From: an uncultured Tidjanibacter sp.
GTDB taxonomy: Bacteria > Bacteroidota > Bacteroidia > Bacteroidales > Rikenellaceae
Assembly (NCBI GenBank): GCA_934663885.1
Contig: CAKUKW010000006.1
Coordinates: 1-23,965, forward strand
Direction of reading: 5' to 3'
DNA: 23,965 bases
Made by a program: the position numbers and the translations under genes. Each line of letters opens with the position of its first letter. Position 1 is the first letter of the stretch. A model generated the notes under the pieces. The model did not search any database, was not told the DNA's origin, and worked only from the letters and a program-made list of their open reading frames with translations. This document shows positions 1 through 7,534 of this stretch, one piece after another.

Positions 1-157
1 CGAAGGCGTCCGTTTTAGGTTTCAGAGCGAAGATTTTAGCTTTCGAACACATCGGTGTCTTTTTTGCTCCACTTTTTGGACAAGCAAAAAGGGGAAGGAA
101 ATATCTGTATAAAATAATTGATCCTTTCCCTAATACCGGAGTACGGACGGGAGTACG

Positions 158-1177
158 TTATTGCTTATTGAAGATATTGTACTTGCTGAGCAGCGGGTTT
201 TTCCGCGGCAGCATGAAACCTTCTATCAGTAGCAACAGCAATGCCGCTCCGAGCAGGAACTGGAATTGCTCGTCGAATTCTTCGAACATCATGGCCGTCA
301 GTTCCGATTTCTGGGTTTCATTGATAGCGTCTATTATCTCCTTGAGGCCTATCGACTGGTTGCCCGAACGGATATATGCCCCGTCGGTTACGAGGGCTAT
401 CTGTCGAAGGGTTTCCTCATCGAGTTTACTCACCACTATCTCACCCTTGTCGTCCCTGATAAAATCGTCGCCCACCTGGATTGGTGCGCCCTCAGGCGTT
501 CCTATCCCTATGGTATATATCCTAATACCCTGTGCAGCGGCGTGTTCAGCTGCCGCGAGGGCGTTATCTTCGTGATTTTCGCCATCGGTGATAAGTATGA
601 TTGCCCGGCTGTTTTCGCTGCCCGACGTGAACGAAGAAGCGGCCAGGGATATCGCCGCCCCTATAGCTGTTCCCTGCTTCGAAATTATTCCTGTGGATAT
701 CTGGTCTACGAAATTGCGGGCCGTAACGTAGTCGGTCGTTATTGGGAGCTGTACATATGCATCCCCCGCGAAAACCACAACTCCCACCCTGTCTTCGTTG
801 AAACCCTCAAGCATGCGGCCCACATCGTATTTCGTCCTTTCGAGCCGGTTGGGCGAGAGATCCTGCGCGAGCATGGAGTTGGATACGTCTATGGCCAGCA
901 TTATCTCGACTCCTTCGCGAGTTACCTCTTTGAGTTTCGAGCCGGTCTGCGGACGTGCCAGCGCAAGTATAACAAATGTGAGTGCCAGGAGATAAAGGAT
1001 GAACTTATTGCGCCCCCTTTTAGGCGAGGCGTCGGGCATGAGGCCGGCCATGGTGGAAACTTTGCCGAACCGCTCCAGCCTTTTGCGGCGGTTACGGGCG
1101 GCGAATACGTAAATGAGCGCCAGTACGGGAATCAGCACCAGCAGGTAGAGGTATTCGGGTGTCGCGAATCTGAACAT
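158..1177 (-). CDS. batB: BatB-type von Willebrand factor A (VWA) membrane protein
   Basis: A 339-residue inner-membrane protein with a VWA domain. Two hydrophobic segments lie at about residues 10-26 and 58-74, and a third at about 306-323. The VWA domain (about 90-285) faces the periplasm. The metal-ion-dependent adhesion site is complete: D97-x-S99-x-S101, a Thr in the QGTAIG stretch near 170, and D198 in ITDGEN. This layout fits the BatB protein of the Bacteroidetes aerotolerance (Bat) cluster; that role is known from family studies and not shown here. It follows the batA-like gene after a 108-bp gap, same strand, so co-transcription is likely. The next gene expected leftward (batC, TPR) is not in the window. 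BatA and BatB are paralogues, so the letter is assigned from gene order and the C-terminal membrane segment. Confidence 0.85.
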   Translation of the reverse strand: MFRFATPEYLYLLVLIPVLALIYVFAARNRRKRLERFGKVSTMAGLMPDASPKRGRNKFILYLLALTFVILALARPQTGSKLKEVTREGVEIMLAIDVSNSMLAQDLSPNRLERTKYDVGRMLEGFNEDRVGVVVFAGDAYVQLPITTDYVTARNFVDQISTGIISKQGTAIGAAISLAASSFTSGSENSRAIILITDGENHEDNALAAAEHAAAQGIRIYTIGIGTPEGAPIQVGDDFIRDDKGEIVVSKLDEETLRQIALVTDGAYIRSGNQSIGLKEIIDAINETQKSELTAMMFEEFDEQFQFLLGAALLLLLIEGFMLPRKNPLLSKYNIFNKQ

Positions 1178-1285
1178 TTTTACATACTTAGGTTACGGGC
1201 GGAATTAATCTCTGCAATCAATTTCACCTAAACGATAATTATTTGCCTGCCCGCGCATTACTATCTGTATATTTCTTTTGCTTAC

Positions 1286-2281
1286 CTACGGGATCCTCCT
1301 CAAAACCAACGCCCTCAGCAGGAACTCCACGATCAGAGCTATGAGCCCCCACAAGATAAACCGGCCGCACAGTTCCGTATTGACGGTATATTCGCTGGTT
1401 TCGACCTTGCTGGTTTCCATCGAGTTTATGCGGTCGTAGATCTCAGTAAGCGCCGCCTTATCCGTGGCACGGAAATACCGGCCTCCCGTGAGCGCCGCAA
1501 TGTCTGTCAGCATCTGTTCGTCTATCTCGACCTGAGTCGGGACGTATTGTATCCTGCCCCACATGTCCTGCATGGGATAAGGCGCCGTGCCTGTCGTTCC
1601 CACCCCGATGGTGTAGACTCGGATATCGAAAGCGTCGGCTATGTCGGCCGCCGTCATCGGGGCTATCTGGCCCGCGTTGTTCACCCCGTCGGTAAGAAGT
1701 ATGATTACCTTGCTTTTTGCAGAGCTTTCCTTGAGCCTGTTTACCGCCGTGGCAAGTCCGTTGCCGATAGCCGTACCGTCTTCCACGAGGTTGACGTCGG
1801 CCCTTGCCAGTTGGTTTTGCAGTGTGGTTTTATCCGTGGTAAGCGGCGCAAGGGTAAGCGCCTCACCAGCGAATACCACCAGCCCCATGCGGTCGCTGCC
1901 CCGGTCGGCGATGAATTTTGCAGCCACGTCGCGTGCCGCTACTATTCGGTTAGGCTCAAAATCCCGCGCGAGCATACTCGAAGAAATGTCGAGAGCAAGG
2001 ACTATGTCGATACCTTCGGTAGTGGCACTCGTTCCGGTATGGCTGTTTTGCGGCCTCGCCATAGCTACTATAAGCAAGGCGATGCCGGTGCACCTGAACA
2101 GGAAAGGCACGTGCCTGAACCAATACCGGAACCCTTTCGGGGCTTTTTCGAGCGGCTGGGTCGTGGAAATGGTAATCGCCGCACCCCCTTTGCGTATACG
2201 GTAAATATAAAGAACCACCATAGGTACGAGTACCAGCAGCAGCCACAGCAATTCCGGATTGGCCCATTGCGTTATTTCCAT
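1286..2281 (-). CDS. batA: BatA-type VWA membrane protein
   Basis: A 331-residue VWA protein, paralogous to its downstream neighbour. Hydrophobic segments lie at about residues 10-28, 57-74 and 308-326, bracketing a periplasmic VWA domain (about 92-290). The MIDAS is intact: D98-I-S100-S-S102, T170 in DGTAIG, and D198 in LLTDGVNN. In other Bacteroidetes, batA normally follows a moxR-type AAA ATPase gene and a DUF58 gene. Here the gene on its 5' side is recJ, separated by a 211-bp gap with a strong terminator, so the two VWA genes seem to form their own unit. I found no clear TAnnTTTG promoter in the gap. The ATG start lies just before the first membrane segment and needs no adjustment. Confidence 0.85.
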   Translation of the reverse strand: MEITQWANPELLWLLLVLVPMVVLYIYRIRKGGAAITISTTQPLEKAPKGFRYWFRHVPFLFRCTGIALLIVAMARPQNSHTGTSATTEGIDIVLALDISSSMLARDFEPNRIVAARDVAAKFIADRGSDRMGLVVFAGEALTLAPLTTDKTTLQNQLARADVNLVEDGTAIGNGLATAVNRLKESSAKSKVIILLTDGVNNAGQIAPMTAADIADAFDIRVYTIGVGTTGTAPYPMQDMWGRIQYVPTQVEIDEQMLTDIAALTGGRYFRATDKAALTEIYDRINSMETSKVETSEYTVNTELCGRFILWGLIALIVEFLLRALVLRRIP

Positions 2282-2346
2282 ATATTCTTTTTAGGGTGTG
2301 TTAATTAAAGCATCTGCGCGTGCTCTTTAGACGGCATCCGCTTTTC

Positions 2347-2397
2347 AAAAAAATGTATCCGGAACGGGAGCCCGTTCAAGGCCGCTCCGTTCCGGAT
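2347..2397 (-). terminator. Rho-independent terminator of the lipA-lipB-recJ unit
   Basis: On the minus strand, arms 2385-2397 and 2357-2370 form about 13 base pairs with one bulged base, closed by a 14-nt loop and followed by seven U (positions 2353-2347). It lies about 95 bp past the recJ stop. Part of the sequence can also form a shorter alternative hairpin (2361-2377). Confidence 0.75.
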
Positions 2398-2492
2398 GTA
2401 TGGTCGCTCTGAAGCTCCGGACGGATCCGCTCCCGGGCAGGATCACATAAAACCTTACCCACGATAATTATAACGCAGGCCGGCCGGATTTA

Positions 2493-4256
2493 TTACGGTA
2501 CTATTTTAATATCTTTTATCCTCAGCTGGGGGGTCGTTTTACCCCTGTAATTGTTCTCGACCACAGAATAACAAATATCGATGGGCCTTCCGCTGCGTAT
2601 CCACTCGTAGTATGACGGCTGCTGGAAAGCTATCGCGCCGATAGTCGTATTGGGTTTCTGCTTCTGAGTGAGGTCCATCCTGAGGTGCTCCCTGTCAGCG
2701 CCCACCAGTTTGGCGTCTCCGCGGGTGTTGCTGACCCCGCGGGTAAGGAACACGGGCGCAGTATTACCCGGGCCGAAAGGCTGGAAAGCCTCCAGCGTCG
2801 CCCTGAAAGAAGGGGTGATCTCACTGAAAAGCAGCTCAGCGTCGATCTCGACCTGCGGAACCAGCATATCCGGGTTGATATTTTCCTCTACATAGGCGCT
2901 GAACCGGCGTGTGAACTCTTCGACGTTCTCAGGCTTCATTGTAAGCCCTGCGGCGTACATGTGGCCCCCGAAATTTTCGAGCAGGTCTGCGCACGATTCA
3001 ACCGCCTGGTAAAGGTCGAAACCCGGAACGCTACGCGCCGAGCCGGTAACAAAACCGTTGCTCTGGGTAAGCACAACCGTCGGGCGGTAGTAGGTTTCGA
3101 TAAGGCGCGAAGCCACGATACCCACAATTCCTTTCATCCATTTCGGGTTATAAATAACCGTACATTTGACCCCCTTGTATACCGGATTGGTCTCGATGAT
3201 GTCATGCGCTTCCTGTGTGACGCGCCTGTCGATGCTCTTGCGCACCTGGTTGCTGTTGTCGATGAAGATTCCGAATTCGTCAGCGGTCTCCTCGTTGCGC
3301 TCTATGAGCAGGTTGACCGCGGAATGCCCTCCCGAAGGAGCCGACATGTCTTCCCTGCGGTCCACAGCCATACGCCCAGCGGCGTTGATCCTCGGGCCGA
3401 TTTTGAAAACGATGTCGTCGATTGTGATCTTGTGACCCTCCAGGCCACAGATCTTTATGATGGACTGCAACCCTTTACGGGGATTTTCGTTGAGCTTTTT
3501 AAGCCCGTAGTGCGCCATAATGCGGTTTTCGTCCACGAGAGGAACGATATCAGCGGCCGTGCTGACGACTACAAGGTCGAGCAGCCGTGTCACGTCCTCG
3601 AAAGGCAAATCCTTGTATTGGCTGTAGGCCTGGACAAGTTTCAGTCCCACACCGCAGCCCGACAACTCGTCGAAGGGATAGGTGCAGTCCGGCCTTTTCG
3701 GATCGAGCACCGCTACCGCCCTCGGGATTTCGTCCCCGGGAAGATGGTGGTCGCAAATTATAAAATCAATTCCCTGTTCTTTCGCATAGTCAACTTTTTC
3801 GACGGCCTTTATCCCGCAGTCCAACGCTATTATAAGCGATACTCCTGAACTCTTCGCGTAGTCGATCCCGATCTTAGAAATTCCGTACCCTTCCGTGTAC
3901 CGGTCGGGTATGTAGAACATCAGGTCCTCGTGTCCCCTCTGCCTCAGGAATATGTAGACGAGCGCCACTGCCGTGGTTCCGTCGACGTCATAGTCTCCCC
4001 AGACCATGATTTTTTCCCCTTTCGCAAGGGCTTCGTCGACGCGCTTTACCGCCTTGTCCATATCCTTCATCAGGAAAGGGTCGTGAAGGTCGGAGAGCTT
4101 CGGACTGAAAAATTTCGATGCCTCACTGTAGTTGTCTATGCCTCTCTGTACTAATAGGTTCGCAAGCACCCGGGGAATACCGGTCGCAGTCGCGAGCTCA
4201 TCCACTTTGCGCTCGTCGCCCTGTTGCTTGATTACCCAACGTTTTTCGATTGGCAT
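2493..4256 (-). CDS. recJ: Single-stranded-DNA-specific exonuclease RecJ
   Basis: A 587-residue 5'-3' single-strand exonuclease of the DHH phosphoesterase superfamily, acting in RecF-pathway recombination and repair in the cytoplasm. Metal-binding motifs are present in order: D88-Y-D90-V-D92-G (motif I), a conserved D in ALDCG near 146, D169-H170-H171 (the DHH triad) and STAADIVPL near 232-240. The DHHA1 domain contains the GG-H motif at about 430-432, and a C-terminal OB-like region follows. The sequence GPRINAAGRM (287-296) is typical, but a stretch of about a dozen residues after it (EDMSAPSGGH and flanks) looks longer than in most RecJ proteins I know. The start lies inside the 3' end of lipB with a 59-bp overlap in another frame, which suggests translational coupling. 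Confidence 0.95.
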   Translation of the reverse strand: MPIEKRWVIKQQGDERKVDELATATGIPRVLANLLVQRGIDNYSEASKFFSPKLSDLHDPFLMKDMDKAVKRVDEALAKGEKIMVWGDYDVDGTTAVALVYIFLRQRGHEDLMFYIPDRYTEGYGISKIGIDYAKSSGVSLIIALDCGIKAVEKVDYAKEQGIDFIICDHHLPGDEIPRAVAVLDPKRPDCTYPFDELSGCGVGLKLVQAYSQYKDLPFEDVTRLLDLVVVSTAADIVPLVDENRIMAHYGLKKLNENPRKGLQSIIKICGLEGHKITIDDIVFKIGPRINAAGRMAVDRREDMSAPSGGHSAVNLLIERNEETADEFGIFIDNSNQVRKSIDRRVTQEAHDIIETNPVYKGVKCTVIYNPKWMKGIVGIVASRLIETYYRPTVVLTQSNGFVTGSARSVPGFDLYQAVESCADLLENFGGHMYAAGLTMKPENVEEFTRRFSAYVEENINPDMLVPQVEIDAELLFSEITPSFRATLEAFQPFGPGNTAPVFLTRGVSNTRGDAKLVGADREHLRMDLTQKQKPNTTIGAIAFQQPSYYEWIRSGRPIDICYSVVENNYRGKTTPQLRIKDIKIVP

Positions 4257-4998
4257 AATCTTCTGTATTTATTTTAATATCAAAATTTTTCATAAATTTT
4301 TCGGCATAGAGCGTTTTCAGTGCGTCCATGTCGACGGGAGTTCCCGTTTCCTTTTCTATCGACGTCACCCCCCTGTCGGTAAAACCGCACGGGTTGATAA
4401 GGCCGAACCACTCCAGGTCGGTGTTCGCGTTGAGGGCGAACCCGTGCATCGTAACGTACCGCGTGCTCTTGACGCCGATGGCGCAGATCTTCCGCAGCCG
4501 GTTTTTATCGGTCAGCCATACCCCCGCCGCTCCTGCGACACGGGTACCGCTTATGCCGTAATCCGCCACGGTATCGATTATACTCTGCTCCAGGGAATAA
4601 ATATACTCCCTCAGCCCAATTCCTTCGACCTCAAGGTCGAGTATGGGATAACCCACCAGCTGTCCGGGGCCGTGGAACGTAACGTCCCCTCCCCTTTCGA
4701 TACGGTAGAGCGATGCCCCCCTGCTTTTCAAGAACTCCTCGGTAACGAGCATATTTCCCTCGTTACCGCTTTTGCCCAGAGTGTACACCGGCGGATGCTC
4801 GCACAGTAAAAGATACTGCCGTGGCCGGCCGACTAAGACGCCGGCATTACGCACCTCCGCGCCTGAGTCTTCGGAAACCCGCTGTACCGCCGGTTTGGTC
4901 TTCGAACCGACCAACGCGCCGAAAAGCTCGCGTTGCAGATCCCAACACTCGCCGTAGCTTATAGTGCCCAGGTCCAGGTATACAGCTTCCTTTTCCAT
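4198..4998 (-). CDS. lipB: Octanoyl-ACP:protein N-octanoyltransferase LipB
   Basis: A 266-residue cytoplasmic enzyme that moves octanoyl from acyl-carrier protein onto lipoyl-domain lysines, the first step of de novo lipoate attachment. Family motifs are clear: CEHPPVYTLGKSG (66-78), RGGDVTFHGPGQLVGYP (102-118), KICAIGVK with the catalytic lysine K170, and NPCG with the acyl-accepting cysteine C204. The N-terminal 60 residues, between the first strand and the HPPVYTLG motif, appear longer than in short LipB proteins. The gene starts 9 bp after the lipA stop, and its last 59 bp overlap the start of recJ. The partner LipA then inserts the sulphurs, so the gene pair covers the whole pathway. Confidence 0.95.
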   Translation of the reverse strand: MEKEAVYLDLGTISYGECWDLQRELFGALVGSKTKPAVQRVSEDSGAEVRNAGVLVGRPRQYLLLCEHPPVYTLGKSGNEGNMLVTEEFLKSRGASLYRIERGGDVTFHGPGQLVGYPILDLEVEGIGLREYIYSLEQSIIDTVADYGISGTRVAGAAGVWLTDKNRLRKICAIGVKSTRYVTMHGFALNANTDLEWFGLINPCGFTDRGVTSIEKETGTPVDMDALKTLYAEKFMKNFDIKINTEDYANRKTLGNQATGRRAQSG

Positions 4999-5007
4999 GA
5001 CGGTCGT

Positions 5008-5904
5008 TTATTGAACCGTCTTTCCGGGTGCCGTGACTTCCTTGAGCGCTTCTTCGGCAAGGTATGACGACCTTACCATAGGTGCGCTCGCCACATAGGA
5101 AAAACCGCGAAATCGGGCGATATCGCCGAACCACGCAAATTTTCCGGGCGTCAAATATTCGTGAACAGGTAAATGCCCCAGTGTAGGCTGAAGATACTGC
5201 CCCATCGTAACGATGGAGCAACCGGCGTCCGCAAGGTCGTCCAGCGCGGCCATCACCTCCTCGTCGTCCTCGCCCAGCCCCAGCATCAGCCCGCTCTTGG
5301 CGACTGCGCCCCGGGAGGCGATATACCTTAATGTTTCGAGGGAGGTGGAGTACTTCGCGCGGGATCGCACCATAGGCGTAAGCCTTTCCACTGTTTCCAG
5401 GTTGTGCCCTACTATGTCCGGCCGGGCCTCCAGTATGACGTCGAGAAGATCCTTCCTTCCCCACATATCGGGAATAAGGACCTCTATCGTCGTATCCGGA
5501 TTGACGCGGCGGACTTCCCTTATGACCTCGGCCCAAACAAATGCGCCCCCGTCTTCAAGGTCATCCCTTGTCACGGAGGTTATCACAGCATGTTTCAGCC
5601 CCATTTTGTTAATGGAGTCGGCAACCTTTGAAGGTTCGCCTCTGTCCGGTGGTAACGGTTTGCCGGTCTGTGTAGCGCAGAATTTACAGGATCTGGTACA
5701 TATTTCGCCCAAAATCATAAACGTTGCAGTCTTCCTGCTCCAGCATTCTGCCTTGTTAGGGCATCTGCCACTGTCGCATATAGTGTGTAGATTATGCCTC
5801 TCTACTATCCTGGCGACGTCGGCGTATTCCGCCTTGTTGTGTAATTTGATCTTGAGCCAACCGGGTTTTGTTTCATGCGTTACCTTGTCATAAGGTTTAG
5901 GCAT
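5008..5904 (-). CDS. lipA: Lipoyl synthase LipA (radical SAM)
   Basis: Lipoyl synthase inserts two sulphurs at C6 and C8 of the protein-bound octanoyl chain. With the ATG start chosen here the protein has 298 residues, a normal length. The auxiliary cluster cysteines C43, C48 and C54 lie in CDSGRCPNKAEC; the radical SAM cysteines C69-x3-C73-x2-C76 lie in CTRSCKFC. The C-terminal RSSY motif, whose Ser ligates the auxiliary cluster, is present. The frame stays open upstream to a GTG at 5970, adding 22 residues, but that extension contains a TAnnTTTG-type box (5933-5940), so the ATG at 5904 is preferred. It is the first gene of a unit with lipB (9-bp gap) and recJ. Confidence 0.95.
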   Translation of the reverse strand: MPKPYDKVTHETKPGWLKIKLHNKAEYADVARIVERHNLHTICDSGRCPNKAECWSRKTATFMILGEICTRSCKFCATQTGKPLPPDRGEPSKVADSINKMGLKHAVITSVTRDDLEDGGAFVWAEVIREVRRVNPDTTIEVLIPDMWGRKDLLDVILEARPDIVGHNLETVERLTPMVRSRAKYSTSLETLRYIASRGAVAKSGLMLGLGEDDEEVMAALDDLADAGCSIVTMGQYLQPTLGHLPVHEYLTPGKFAWFGDIARFRGFSYVASAPMVRSSYLAEEALKEVTAPGKTVQ

Positions 5905-5932
5905 TATTTGTTCACAATTTTTCCAATTGATA

Positions 5933-5940
5933 CAAAAATA
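5933..5940 (-). promoter_or_regulatory. Possible -7 element of the lipA promoter
   Basis: Reads TATTTTTG on the minus strand, matching the Bacteroidetes -7 consensus TAnnTTTG, about 28 bp upstream of the lipA ATG. The nearest upstream TTTG (5953-5956) is only 12 bp away rather than about 20, so the -33 part is not convincing. Confidence 0.4.
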
Positions 5941-6263
5941 CATATAATTTTCCAAATTCTTATTACTCACGGGTATATTTTTTTGTAGTTATACAATTTT
6001 TACTATAATAAAAGCCCCTGGAGCCCTTTTCTCAAGATCTGCCACACACATTACAAAGGAAGATATCAGAGGTTTATTTGCCGGCACTGCTTTTACCGGC
6101 ACTGCCAAAACGAGTACCTTTTTCAGGGTAATTTGCAAAATGCTGTTAGAGATTACGTGTGAGGGATTCGTATGCCTTTTATATTACATGATGAGGCATG
6201 TTCCGCAGGGGCGGTCATTACGAAAGGCCCCGTATGGATAAACCTAACTGAAAATTAAAACTC
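5941..6263. other. Intergenic region between divergent lipA and aqpZ
   Basis: About 320 bases with no supportable gene. It must hold the start signals for the plus-strand aquaporin gene, but I see no good TAnnTTTG match; the closest is TAATTTG near 6130, one base short. A 10-bp direct repeat, CCGGCACTGC, occurs at 6081-6090 and 6096-6105, so the 15-bp phase could suit a DNA-binding protein, but this may be chance. Confidence 0.5.
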
Positions 6264-6938
6264 ATGAAGAAGTATTTAGCGGAAATGTTCGGTACGATGA
6301 CGCTCGTACTGCTCGGCTGCGGAAGCGCGGTCTTTTTGGGGGGCCCGACAAGCGTGGCCGCCATTTTGTCCATCGCCTTCGCTTTCGGGCTTTCGGTTGT
6401 TGCCATGGCCTACGCTATAGGAGGTATTTCGGGCTGTCACATCAATCCCGCGATTACTCTGGGTGTATGGCTCTCGGGCCGCATGAAGGGTAAGGACGCG
6501 CTCATGTATATGCTGTTCCAGGTGATCGGCGCCATTTTCGGTTCCGCGCTCCTTTATGCGTTGGCACAGGGTTTCCCCGTTACCGGTACACATACGGGAG
6601 CGAACGGCTGGGGCCCCGAAATTTCCACTGCTACCGCATTCTTAGCGGAGACCGTATTCACGTGCATATTCGTATTGGTCGTTCTGGGAGCCACAAGCGG
6701 TAAGTTTGGCAATGCCAACAACGCGGGTCTCGCGATAGGGCTGGCTCTCGTGCTCATACATATCGTATGCATCCCTGTAACCGGAACCTCGGTGAATCCT
6801 GCGCGAAGCATCGGCCCTGCCATTTTCGAAGGAGGCGAGGCGCTGAGGCAGCTCTGGTTATTCATCGTTGCGCCGTTGCTCGGCGGAGTATTGGCGGCCG
6901 GCGGCTGGAGGTTGCTCGCGGGAAAAGAGAACAAATAA
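6264..6938 (+). CDS. aqpZ: Aquaporin Z-type water channel
   Basis: A 224-residue major intrinsic protein with six membrane helices and two half-helices. NPA motifs lie at 61-63 and 178-180. The selectivity-filter residues fit orthodox water channels: F41, H166, T175 and R181, with the same spacing as F43, H174, T183 and R189 of E. coli AqpZ (20 residues from F to the first NPA Asn; H to T 9; T to R 6). This argues for water rather than glycerol transport. The ATG start is directly followed by the first helix. The gene is alone on its strand, diverges from lipA and ends in its own terminator. Confidence 0.95.
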   Translation: MKKYLAEMFGTMTLVLLGCGSAVFLGGPTSVAAILSIAFAFGLSVVAMAYAIGGISGCHINPAITLGVWLSGRMKGKDALMYMLFQVIGAIFGSALLYALAQGFPVTGTHTGANGWGPEISTATAFLAETVFTCIFVLVVLGATSGKFGNANNAGLAIGLALVLIHIVCIPVTGTSVNPARSIGPAIFEGGEALRQLWLFIVAPLLGGVLAAGGWRLLAGKENK

Positions 6939-6940
6939 CT

Positions 6941-6971
6941 TTTTCCAGACCCGCGCCGGTCTGGCCTTTTT
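6941..6971 (+). terminator. Terminator of the aquaporin gene
   Basis: A perfect 7-bp stem (6945-6951 with 6958-6964), a 6-nt loop and a following CCTTTTT tract. It starts three bases after the stop codon. Confidence 0.85.
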
Positions 6972-7031
6972 GCCCTGATTTGGTAAAATTTGGTATTTAA
7001 ATTGCTAATCCATAATCAAAAACTTCCGATT

Positions 7032-7211
7032 ATGGCAGCACTTTTAATTATCACCGTACTTTTCATATTGGGTTTCCTTATACTCCTGTTGCTCGGAGTA
7101 AAGATAGCGGGCACGGTACTGGTCTGGATACTGGGTATTATCGCCGTCCTTATAATTATAGGATGGATAATATATGCAGTCGGAAAGGGCAGGGGTAAAA
7201 AAGAGGCCTGA
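7032..7211 (+). CDS. Small hydrophobic membrane peptide
   Basis: A 59-residue peptide, almost wholly hydrophobic from residue 2 to about 49 (enough for two membrane helices with a short turn near GVKIAG), with a basic tail ending KGRGKKEA. The ATG at 7032 is preferred to an in-frame TTG at 6990, because the intervening stretch is polar and lies close behind the aquaporin terminator. I do not recognise a family. The composition and clean stop support a real small protein of the inner membrane. It lies just upstream of a region with strong RNA-like structure (7243-7397), which may be its 3' untranslated region. Confidence 0.6.
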   Translation: MAALLIITVLFILGFLILLLLGVKIAGTVLVWILGIIAVLIIIGWIIYAVGKGRGKKEA

Positions 7212-7242
7212 CGATATTAGTGAAAAAGTGTTAAGGGTTGTT

Positions 7243-7397
7243 TTACAGGCGCTCCGGTATTACCCGTGCGCAGCCCGACATTCGAAATACCTGTAACGCG
7301 GTGGAATCTTCCGTTTATATTTACCAGTGGAGACCCCCATATTCCACCGCCTTGCGGGTTTATAAACCGGTATGCCGAAAGGTGTACCGGGTTTTTA
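7243..7397 (+). ncRNA. Candidate structured RNA or structured 3' UTR
   Basis: Three consecutive helices can form on the plus strand. Helix 1 pairs 7243-7249 with 7290-7296 (7 bp). Helix 2 pairs 7298-7307 with 7341-7350 (10 bp, perfect) and starts one base after helix 1. Helix 3 pairs 7367-7372 with 7385-7390, continues past a TG/TG internal loop into CC-GAAA-GG, and is followed by GTTTTTATT, i.e. a terminator. No open reading frame here looks real. No promoter is evident immediately upstream, so read-through from the small ORF at 7032 is as likely as an independent RNA gene. Confidence 0.45.
7367..7397 (+). terminator. Terminator upstream of rpsP
   Basis: The stem CCGGTA/TACCGG is capped by an inner CC-GAAA-GG tetraloop stem and followed by GTTTTTA. 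It closes whatever transcript crosses 7032-7366 and insulates rpsP. Confidence 0.65.
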
Positions 7398-7417
7398 TTA
7401 TCTGATTTTTTCTCAGG

Positions 7418-7438
7418 CTTTTGGCGGTTTGCCAAAAA
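7418..7438. repeat. Inverted repeat over the rpsP -33 element
   Basis: TTTTGGC (7419-7425) and GCCAAAA (7431-7437) are a perfect 7-bp inverted repeat around a 5-bp centre. It covers the -33 TTTG and half the spacer, so it could be an operator, though chance cannot be excluded. Confidence 0.45.
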
Positions 7439-7451
7439 GTATTTACATTTG
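7420..7451 (+). promoter_or_regulatory. Bacteroidetes-type promoter of rpsP
   Basis: TTTG at 7420-7423, a 20-bp spacer and TACATTTG at 7444-7451 match the TTTG / TAnnTTTG consensus exactly. This predicts transcription from about 7457 and a leader of roughly 75-80 nt. The leader contains a small GGCGG/CCGCC hairpin (7491-7505). Confidence 0.75.
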
Positions 7452-7534
7452 CAGGTTGTTTCGTGAAAACAGCACCGTAAAAAGTAAACGGGCGGCGGGA
7501 CCGCCTGAAAGGTTTAATATTAAAAACAGAAAAA

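Noticed and set aside
59..157. Inverted repeat (60-68 with 83-91) and a short GGAGTACG direct repeat (138-145, 150-157) after batB
   Set aside because: The stem has no U-tract on the minus strand and the loop is large; the direct repeat is only two units. No function can be supported, and no gene is seen in 1-157.
266..1231. Long plus-strand ORF opposite batB, and similar ones opposite recJ, the mfa1-like gene and others
   Set aside because: They mirror genes with intact catalytic or structural motifs, and their own products are Arg/Gly-rich with no domain pattern.
5905..5970. 22-residue GTG-started extension of LipA
   Set aside because: It contains a -7-like element and gives a protein longer than most Bacteroidales LipA; the ATG at 5904 fits better.
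6264..6938. Glycerol facilitator (GlpF) instead of aquaporin
   Set aside because: The filter residues F41, H166, T175, R181 are those of water channels; GlpF lacks the His.
7243..7397. 6S RNA
   Set aside because: 6S RNA needs its two ends paired into one long rod with a central bubble; here separate hairpins lie in tandem.
7217..7435. 72-codon minus-strand ORF between the small membrane peptide and rpsP
   Set aside because: No family resemblance, no start signals, and it lies across inverted repeats and a terminator of the plus strand.
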